This document shows, piece after piece, positions 57,334 through 64,000 of a stretch of DNA of 64,000 nucleotides. The DNA lies in the NCBI GenBank assembly GCA_905250075.1, contig CAJNOP010000231.1:15755-79754 (forward strand), given 5' to 3'. Every line of letters starts with the position of its first letter. Position 1 is the first letter of the stretch. The translations under genes and the position numbers were made by a program. This DNA is from Rotaria sp. Silwood1 (taxonomy: Eukaryota > Rotifera > Eurotatoria > Philodinida > Philodinidae). The notes beneath the pieces are model-generated. The model was not told the DNA's origin, did not search any database, and saw only the letters and a list, made by a program, of their open reading frames with translations.

Positions 57334-58572
57334 TTATAGCGAAAATCGCACTCGAGAAAGTCCATACTTACCCAACTCTAATACAACAAACAGTTCTGGT
57401 TTCAAACAGATTTTGTTACATACCTCATCTGAAGTGTTGTCAACCATTGTATCTAGTGGCCGTTGAGTCAGGCGACATGTATTGTCTATCCATGATACTT
57501 CACATCTGACTAGTTTCTGGTTGTCATTTATGTTGATAGGTGTCGTATGAAGCCAGATCTGATGTGATCCTGGGACGTATGCACAGCTTACAAACCAACG
57601 CTTAGTATAAACCCAGAATTGAGATCGGAATGGGACAACAAGAGATTTGAGACTGATGCTGTCGCTTACGTCATAATGGTAAGACAAGAAGAATTCAAGT
57701 TTATCTAGTTTGGACAATTTACCTCTAACGAGCTGTTCCCAATAAGAGGCATGGAACATAGAGTCAAATATATCCTTTTTAGAAATAAGTTTGAGGTGGC
57801 GAAGCGAAGATATAGAAGGAAGTAGCCATTCGAAGTATTGTGGAGGGAGTGACCAGGCAGTGATGATCAACGATTTCAGTGAATGCTGCGATATCGACGC
57901 AGTAGCTAAAACCAGAGTATTACTCATAGCATCTATAGTGCAATCGTGTATGACGAGAGTCCGTAAATGAGGTAATCGACAAAGAATGACCAGATAGTCG
58001 CTATAGTTGCACCTATCGATTGTTAGGTGCTCTAACATGTATGAATCCGGCCACACTATGTTTGCCGTGTAAGACTCATTGTTAAGACATAGTTTTCGAA
58101 GATTGCATCGACTCAATAGTGATGAGACCAAAGTCCATGTTTTGCTTTGGTTGCCGTTGCTCGCCTCTATCGAAAAGGAGACTAAAGAGTTGGTATTCAA
58201 ATTTTGTAAGAGATGTTCCAACTCCTTATCTTGTATATAGGGAAGACTCAATGAACGCAGTCGAGTAAATCGATGGGTATCGAATAGCCACCCAAGTTTC
58301 ATTGACACATTCATCCAACAGTCATGGGAGACCGTTAATGAGATGACATTCTCAGGTGAAATAAAACAATCAAGTCGCGTTATGGTAACAAGGGAGTCTG
58401 AGCCCAGAATGAGTGCATATTGATCATAAGTGTCGACAATGGCATGTATTCGTTGGCAGACCGTGCGAAGCGAACCAAAAATAGTATCAGCATTGCAATA
58501 ATGAAATATGCGATGTACAAGTTCAACAGGTAGGCTAAGCACAGAAGCATTTACCATAGTAGTAGCAGTCAT
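57334..58572 (-). CDS. F-box-like protein with a divergent leucine-rich region
   Basis: An uninterrupted 412-codon ORF from ATG 58572. Residues 12-55 look like an F-box (LSLPVELVHRIFHYCNADTI, then LRTVCQRIHAI), the Skp1-binding element of SCF ubiquitin ligases. The rest has irregular Leu-rich strands (LRSLSLPYIQDKELEHLLQ; LPHLRTLVIHDCTID; ISSLRHLKLISKKDI), like the diverged LRR solenoid of F-box substrate receptors. A good donor (GTATGTAAC) follows codon 383 at 57424; everything after it in the ORF may be intron. The donor is phase 0, matching the LRR exons at 55778-54125, so both may be one gene with a 1.6-kb intron. Substrate unknown. Large expanded families of this kind are common in rotifer genomes, to my recollection. 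Confidence 0.72.
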   Translation of the reverse strand: MTATTMVNASVLSLPVELVHRIFHYCNADTIFGSLRTVCQRIHAIVDTYDQYALILGSDSLVTITRLDCFISPENVISLTVSHDCWMNVSMKLGWLFDTHRFTRLRSLSLPYIQDKELEHLLQNLNTNSLVSFSIEASNGNQSKTWTLVSSLLSRCNLRKLCLNNESYTANIVWPDSYMLEHLTIDRCNYSDYLVILCRLPHLRTLVIHDCTIDAMSNTLVLATASISQHSLKSLIITAWSLPPQYFEWLLPSISSLRHLKLISKKDIFDSMFHASYWEQLVRGKLSKLDKLEFFLSYHYDVSDSISLKSLVVPFRSQFWVYTKRWFVSCAYVPGSHQIWLHTTPININDNQKLVRCEVSWIDNTCRLTQRPLDTMVDNTSDEVCNKICLKPELFVVLELGKYGLSRVRFSL

Positions 58573-59142
58573 AGTTGATAAATTTAAATATGCGATGTTC
58601 TAGAAACACGCGAGAAAAGCATCAAGTATATTTTCTGCCTGATCCTTTCAACTTGAACAACGAAATTAAGCTATGAAACTAATGTCACACAGGTGGATTT
58701 CAACAATTGAGTAGTCTTCATGGGAAGATAGGTAGAACTTCGTTGAGTGGTGCAGCTACATAAGAGGGAATGAAAAAAACCAAAGGAGAGTTCATTGTAT
58801 GAAGAACACTACTTTTTTCTCCTTTCGTAAAGTCTTATTGCCGCTATTATATCAATCTACGTGGAAGATAAAGTCTTCTAATGTATGAAGTAGTTGAATA
58901 GCTATAGCATATTGATAAGAAAAACAAACGTGATGCATATTATACGAGCTCATTTAGAAGCAAGCTGTTCAACAGAGAGAAAGAAAGTGTGCTCAAAAAC
59001 TAAATTGATATGTATTGTCAATGATATCTCCGATAAAGGCTTTTCTACAAAAAAAATAATGTCATCTGCGTTCCAGATACACCCGTTAGAGATCAGTTGT
59101 GCGAAACAGATCAAACAGTCAGCTGTAGAGCCCGTCGGGTTG
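58573..59142. other. 5' flank of the F-box-like gene
   Basis: No other gene seen. ORFs on both strands around 58894-59268 run through the GC-rich palindrome that follows and are artefacts of it. Confidence 0.4.
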
Positions 59143-59255
59143 GACCCGAACCCGGACCCGATCGGGTCCCGGTCCGGGTCGAAAAAGTTTCTATTTACTG
59201 GGTCCAGGTCGAAAAATTTTCTGCTTACCGGGTCTGGGTCCAAAAATGTTGGACT
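59143..59255. repeat. GACCCG/CGGGTC palindrome with a two-copy tandem tail
   Basis: 59143-59180 is a near-perfect GC-rich palindrome built from ACCCG / CGGGT units around a central GATC. It is followed by two copies of a roughly 31-bp unit, each a GGGTCC-type core plus AAAAA-TTTTCT. It is strikingly GC-rich against the AT-rich background. No gene or known element is recognised. Confidence 0.6.
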
Positions 59256-59291
59256 CGACAGGCTCTAGTGACAACACATGAATGGGTTGAG

Positions 59292-59657
59292 CAACGCGTG
59301 CACTAAAATAAAATGTGTCGCAAAGTACGACACATGTGACACATTCTGAAAACTCAAGTAGGTCCGATCTTGAGATCTATTCGGCCCCGAATTGGTCTGA
59401 TCTCCATCAGACAGCTTCAGAGTAGTTCTTTCTCTATCATCGATCAATATCGGTCTGTTTTCGACTAATAAATAATCGAGAAATAATCTGGAAAAGAAAT
59501 TAATAAGAAAATATATAAGTTTCGTATGTTCAATAGAGTTGTCTATATGGAACTGGGTGTGCAAAATAAAAAGGTGAATAAATATGCAGCAGACACAGTG
59601 CGAAAAATTTGTACACGACATATTCTAAATGCGATACATTTATTTTAGCGTGCGAAG
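59292..59657. repeat. Short element with about 30-bp imperfect terminal inverted repeats
   Basis: The left end near 59292 has GTGCACTAAAATAAAATG followed by TGTCGCA. The right end near 59630-59657 has TGCGATACATTTATTTTAGC followed by GTGCG, the imperfect complement. About 365 bp. Non-coding, MITE-like. Target-site duplication not visible. Confidence 0.5.
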
Positions 59658-59683
59658 TTATGTATTATGCAAGGTAGAGAGAG

Positions 59684-59754
59684 TATGGGTGAGTGAGCTG
59701 GGTTGCAGGTAGATGTGGTTGAAGAGAAGATCCGTACACACATATCTACACCAT
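59684..59754. repeat. Degenerate telomere-like hairpin tract
   Basis: GTATGGGTGAGTGAGCTGGG, then TAGATGTGGTTG, followed by CACACATATCTACACC at 59738-59753. G-rich then C-rich with a short spacer, as in the other tracts. Confidence 0.5.
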
Positions 59755-59764
59755 CATATGCCGT

Positions 59765-60010
59765 TTAGCTGAAAAACTTGTGTAAGGTCCATAACATTTT
59801 GTTTCCGACTAACACAATGCCGTATGGCAGGATGTTGTTCACTCGAACAGTTACATGTAACTGTTGTCCGAAATTTCTTTCTGCTGTCTCTGTAGCTTCA
59901 TTATGAAGTACGTATCTATTTCCTCTACTTTGACGCATTGAGCTCTGACAAAGAAAGTATTCACCTCGACGCTTACGCACATCTGTGTGAGAGGAAACTG
60001 CTTCCTTCAT
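59765..60010 (-). other. Unassigned 81-codon ORF, possibly an exon or relic
   Basis: The frame from ATG 60010 has protein-like composition (RKRRGEYFLCQSSMRQSRGN; QQLHVTVRVNNILPYGIVLV) that differs from the low-complexity ORFs around it. I recognise no family, see no splice partner and cannot tell whether it is expressed. A worn exon of a lost gene is possible. Confidence 0.25.
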
Positions 60011-61155
60011 ATTGCTGTTTGCTTGCTAAATTCGTTGAAGATATCTACCCTCTGCCATATGGACTGTTGTGAAGCCTGGAGCCCTTTACTTACGTTCTCA
60101 CACATTGTTCATGGTTTAGAACTTTTTGACTTCATTCTGACTCATGGCTATGTTACTTGATCCTTTTTTCTTAATTTTAAGCATTGCTGTGTGTACCAGC
60201 TCTTTTCTCTCTTACTGTGACGCCTTTGGTTGGTCACAAATCTTTCCACCCTCATTTTCTAAGACGGCTGTCTTGTCTCGCCATTTTCTATTTTGTTCTT
60301 ACACAATTACGCGTCACTCGATGCCTCTTACTTTTATACAACGCATTCTTTGTCTTTTTTGAAGCTTTTCGCCATTAATTTCATCTATTTTTATTAGCTT
60401 TGAAGTCTTTTTTTTTTTTACACTCTCAGATATTGTTCTGTGCTCCACAACTTTTTCTCTAAACCTGACTCATTGGTATGCACAGGAAGATATGCACTAT
60501 CGTTCTTGCTGGTGGATCCGGAGTTGTCACCCACAAACAGATTTGAGCAGTTTTGCAATATCAACTATTACTTTTTTTCATGAAATTTCTGATCACGTTT
60601 TCCTGACAGCTAGATTACGGTTTCTTGAGTAGGTACAGGCAGTTAATAGAATGGGACAAAAAGGAAGCAATGTAATGAAATATAACTTAAACAGGTTCAT
60701 AGAATTGGGACGCATAGAAATATTAAAAAAATTTGAGATTGATGCAGAAATGTAAGTCAACTATACAGGGAAGTAAAGAACATTTATTAGTAGATTTGCT
60801 AAAAGAAAAACTGGTCATTGGTTTCGAATGCATTTTCGTCTTGAGGCTTTCTAATAATTCAAGTACATATGTGCTTTGTTTATGACTTTCAGATTATTTT
60901 GGTTTATTTTCAAAATTATGTTAAAAATTTACTCACTGCAGTCGAATAATGTTCAACGAAAAATCATGCAAACTTCAGTAGCTTGTTGTCGTCAATTTTA
61001 GGTTATATTGTGTTGCTAATAACTAATGTTTTTTTTATCGAATGATGCGTGTGGTACTTTTGGAAGATAGCAACTATTTACCTTTCTTATCTTTCTTTTT
61101 TTCTCTTAACTTTTGGTTTCTTTGAATATCTGTCACTGAAGAGCTTTGGTGAATT
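60011..61155. other. Intergenic, no supported gene
   Basis: T-rich sequence with short Phe/Leu-rich shadow ORFs. Nothing further recognised. Confidence 0.4.
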
Positions 61156-61206
61156 ATGGGTGTGTGGGTATTCTTCTTCTGCTAGACGCGACTACCCCTT
61201 CACACC
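61156..61206. repeat. Telomere-like hairpin tract
   Basis: TGGGTGTGTGGGTATTC at 61158-61174 and, after a spacer, ACTACCCCTTCACACC at 61190-61205. Confidence 0.55.
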
Positions 61207-61403
61207 GATAACTTGAAACATATTAAAAAAAAGTAATTCACAGCAAAAGTAACAAAAGGAATAATGAGAGAGCTAACAAATTTGGCCATAAAAAAAATTC
61301 TACTCCGTCTTGCTTCAGAAAATAGTTTGATTAAGCTGCAGATACGGATGGAACTTTAACTTTCTTTGAAAAAAAAAAAATGAAAAACAACTATTTTTCA
61401 AAG

Positions 61404-61520
61404 GGTGTGGATCTCTTCTTTTCGTACACGCTCAAACCTAAATCTGAACTCAAACCCACATTCCTGTTTCAAATTACACCCGCACACCCATATCCACATC
61501 CACATCCCACCCACACACCC
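61404..61520. repeat. Telomere-like hairpin tract, C-rich arm dominant
   Basis: GGGTGTGGATC at 61404-61414 is followed by scattered C-rich pieces (CTCAAACCCACA) and a strong C-rich block 61486-61520 (ACACCCATATCCACATCC, then CACCCACACACCC). Confidence 0.6.
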
Positions 61521-61584
61521 TAAAGTTTCATCGAGATGTAACCTCTGATTAGGATTTCTCAACCTTAATTACCATTGATGTATC

Positions 61585-62477
61585 TTAAGGGGGCCCCCCC
61601 CCCCCCCGCAATCGCTTTTCGTTATTCGTGGACCGATTTGGCTGAAATTTTCAGACAATATGTGTGTTGCGTTAACTAAATTTCTTGCAAATTTTTGACT
61701 CATAAAATTCTTGTTTTAATGAGTTATTGACAAATTAGTCCCCAAAATGGTGGTCTTCGTAAGGTACCGATTTCTGGGACTGTCGAAGAGGTAGAGAGCT
61801 ACCTTTTGTTTTAAATAAAAGAGAAGACCTGAATCTAGAAATGTATATAGCGTTTTTTTCGAAATTCAATTTTGTTCGAATTAGCGAGACATTTTCCTGC
61901 AATAACTCGGAATATAGCGCTTTTTGACATCAGTGTTTTCCAGTTATCTCTGCAAAGATATCGAATTTCGAAAAAAACGCTATATACATTTCTAGACATA
62001 GATCTCTTCTTTTGTTTTAAAAAAAACAGTGGCTCACTAGCTCTTCTACAGTCTGAAAAATCGGTTCCGAGCTCTCCAAAAAAAGTGATTTTGAGAAAAC
62101 CAATCAACGAGTTTGTATGAAACAATTTTTAATTTCACTATGACTGTCGCGACCTCTATACAGCAATTTCATCAAGTATACAGGATTTTAAGCAGAAATG
62201 ACTACGTTCCTCTAATTAATTAATATAGCAGGACGTATATGTGTTTTTCTTTAACCAAAATCTACAAGTTTGTTGACCACTGCCACATCTCCCTAACTAA
62301 AAACATTTTTGATAAAACCTTATATTTCTACCAGTGCTCCCAGAAAACCGCTATTTTCACCACTCAAAACCTTTCAAAATGCAACAAATCATATATAATC
62401 TGAAAGAGGACACATTGGGCTTTCAGTATATGTGCTTATCTAAAAATCGATTTTCTGAGGGGGGTGTCTCCCCTTAA
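61585..62477. mobile_element. Fold-back element flanked by TTAA
   Basis: The region 61589-62473 (885 bp) is bounded by TTAA on both sides (61585-61588, 62474-62477). It starts GGGGGCCCCC and ends TGTCTCCCC, with the outer ends imperfect inverted repeats. Inside, two long arms around 61741-61870 and 61955-62090 are clear inverted copies: AGAAATGTATATAGCG on the left against CGCTATATACATTTCT on the right, then GAAGAGGTAGAGAGCTACC against its imperfect complement. TTAA targets are used by piggyBac-type transposons, but the G/C end motif is only loosely like theirs. No transposase. A 14-15-base C run begins at 61594. Confidence 0.55.
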
Positions 62478-62988
62478 GAAGTTACGCTTAAATAAAGTTC
62501 GCCTGTGATATTTTTTGACATTTACACATATATACACACAAACGCATTTTATTTCATATGATCTTCCCTACAGTCGATGAAATAATTTTAGTACTAACAG
62601 TTCAATATATATAATGATGACTCGCATATTTTGTTTTTATTGAATATTTCATCTATTTTATTCATCATTTAGATGATAGTCTTTATATGTCTCAACAAGC
62701 GTGCCTGTTTTGTTTTCTCTGTTCTTTATTTGTGTACACTGTGCGAGAAGAAAATTGTGCTTTATCCATGTATGCATAAACAAAGAAAGCGGGGTCTCTT
62801 GTAGTTATATTTATTCATTATTGAATGATACCTATACTGCACATGTCTTTGCGCTAAGTGGAGAACCAAAGAAAAAAAGAAACGCATGAATAGCTCAATG
62901 ACAACCACATGCTACGTTTTTCATATTAATTTTTACGCGCATCTCTTCGATATTTCTGGTCACGGCCTTATTCAAAGAAAAATATCAA
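62478..62988. other. 5' flank of the ABC transporter gene
   Basis: AT-rich, no other gene seen. Presumably holds the promoter of the gene starting at 62989. Confidence 0.4.
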
Positions 62989-64000
62989 ATGAATCATAGA
63001 CAACCTTTATTAAATGCTTCAAGTCAATTTTCTATCGGTAATGATGATGATGGTGACAATGGGAATAGGACAGAACTTTTGAAAAATAGGTATGATCTAA
63101 TAAATAAATAATTTCAAGAAAATATAATGAATTTATTATTGCTCATAGTTTTTCTGATTGGCAACGAATTTTCAGTAGAAAAAAGATCGATAATAAGTAT
63201 ATGCAATTGAACGATGATGCTGAGGATAATGATAATGATGAAGCAGTTGGTATTTTCCATTTAGTAAGTGTATTTAGAAAAAATAAAAACTGATAGATGC
63301 TTTTGATTTTATTGTAGTTTCGGTTTGCAAACCGTATCGATTTTGTCCTAATGTTTATTTCTATGTGTTTGGTGCTGGTGCGGACGATTTGCATTCTAGC
63401 TAATCAAATTCTCGTTGGTCGACTCACAGGAATATTTGTCATTGAATCTTTTAGTGATCATTGTGATGATTTGCAGCAAAATTTTACAACTCCAGTAAAC
63501 AACAGCAACACATATTCTCAAGGCATCAACCTCAATATATTCAATAGTGGTGTACCACATAAGTAAGTAACTAAAAATTGTTTTTAGTTACTATGTTATG
63601 TATTTCTTCTAATTTTCTTTGATAATTTTTCATCTTAGACTGCATTATAATAATACTCTAATTTTATCATCAACTTTACCTATGTCATCGCCTTCGTTTC
63701 GAGAAGAAGTTATGGATATAGTTCGCTGGTTATTCAGTAAGTGAAATGAACGTCATAATTTGATTATCACAAATAATTTATATTGCCTTTTTTTCTTGTC
63801 TATGTAGTTTGCAGTATCATCGAATATCTGGTAGACTTTATTAAAAATTTCATTTGGAGCATTTGTGTAAAACGACAGATATATCGTATGAGTGTTTCCC
63901 TGTTTCGATCACTTGTTCAACGAGTAAGTCGAATAGACTTCCTTCTGGAAAAAAATTTCCTCGAAGTTTAATCTCAGTCTTGTTTTAGCACTTCTATAAA
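62989..64000 (+). CDS. ABCB-type (P-glycoprotein/MDR-like) ABC transporter, N-terminal part, cut by the window end
   Basis: Exons 62989-63089, 63149-63263, 63318-63562, 63639-63736, 63808-63923 and a sixth beginning at 63989; phases agree throughout. The protein starts with a polar cytosolic segment of about 70 residues. Then comes FRFANRIDFVLMFISMCLVL, the place and form of the FRYAD...LDILLM start of the first membrane domain in ABCB proteins (TM1). An extracellular loop with several N-glycosylation sequons (NFT, NNS, NNT) follows. TM2 begins in exon 5 (CSIIEYLVDFIKNFIWSICV) followed by KRQIYRMSVSLFRSLVQR, matching the ABCB RQ...IR...F..LL segment. The nucleotide-binding domains lie beyond the window. 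Such pumps export lipids, drugs or toxins; substrate cannot be inferred. Confidence 0.85.

Noticed and set aside
58894..59306. Overlapping ORFs rich in Asp, Pro, Gly and Ser on both strands.
   Set aside because: They are produced by the GACCCG palindrome and its tandem tail; no protein family matches.

Overview
This is eukaryotic, strongly AT-rich DNA with short introns (mostly 50-70 bp, GT-AG), long homopolymer runs and typical animal genes. The window opens with a TGTGGG-type G-rich array, and similar tracts recur inside it. TGTGGG is the telomere-type repeat of bdelloid rotifers. Together with the intron style and gene content, this suggests a bdelloid rotifer chromosome segment; the assignment is inference, not proven here.

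Layout. 1-5.7 kb: a telomere-like minisatellite, two tandem minus-strand 14-3-3 genes and a fold-back repeat. 5.7-11.6 kb: a complete minus-strand PARP4-type gene (BRCT, helical domain, ADP-ribosyltransferase, VIT, vWA), which I resolve into 18 exons (1365 aa). 11.6-17.2 kb: gene-poor, with a decayed Asn-rich coding relic. 17.2-23.3 kb: a plus-strand gene (9 exons, 835 aa) with three Cys/His modules, a TALE homeodomain and a BRCA1/BARD1-type tandem BRCT, an architecture I do not recognise; its largest intron carries a hAT-like MITE with an exact 8-bp target duplication. 27.8-33.8 kb: a SIK-family kinase (17 exons, 879 aa, including a 7-nt microexon). 34.5-35.6 kb: an acidic RING-H2 protein. 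35.6-41.7 kb: non-coding except a small multi-pass membrane ORF and a frameshifted copy of it. 41.7-51.1 kb: three close, co-oriented housekeeping genes: proteasome ATPase Rpt1 (PSMC2), proteasome beta1 (PSMB6) and the oligosaccharyltransferase 48-kDa subunit (DDOST). 54.1-58.6 kb (minus): eleven 84-nt exons each coding one 28-residue leucine-rich repeat, and upstream an F-box-like ORF that can splice to them in frame. 58.6-63.0 kb: repeat-rich, with telomere-like hairpins, fold-back elements and a GC-rich palindrome. 63.0 kb to the end: the 5' end of an ABCB-type ABC transporter, cut by the window edge.

The middle (17-51 kb) is conserved single-copy-like gene space. Both flanks carry duplicated or rapidly evolving genes and repeats. 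For the PARP4-like, homeodomain-BRCT, SIK, RING, PSMC2, PSMB6 and DDOST models, exon lengths sum to a multiple of three with consistent phases, supporting the splice choices, which were made by eye. Functionally the window joins phosphopeptide signalling (14-3-3, a SIK kinase with 14-3-3-type RRAS sites, BRCTs), ADP-ribosylation, ubiquitin-proteasome functions (Rpt1, beta1, RING, F-box) and N-glycosylation.
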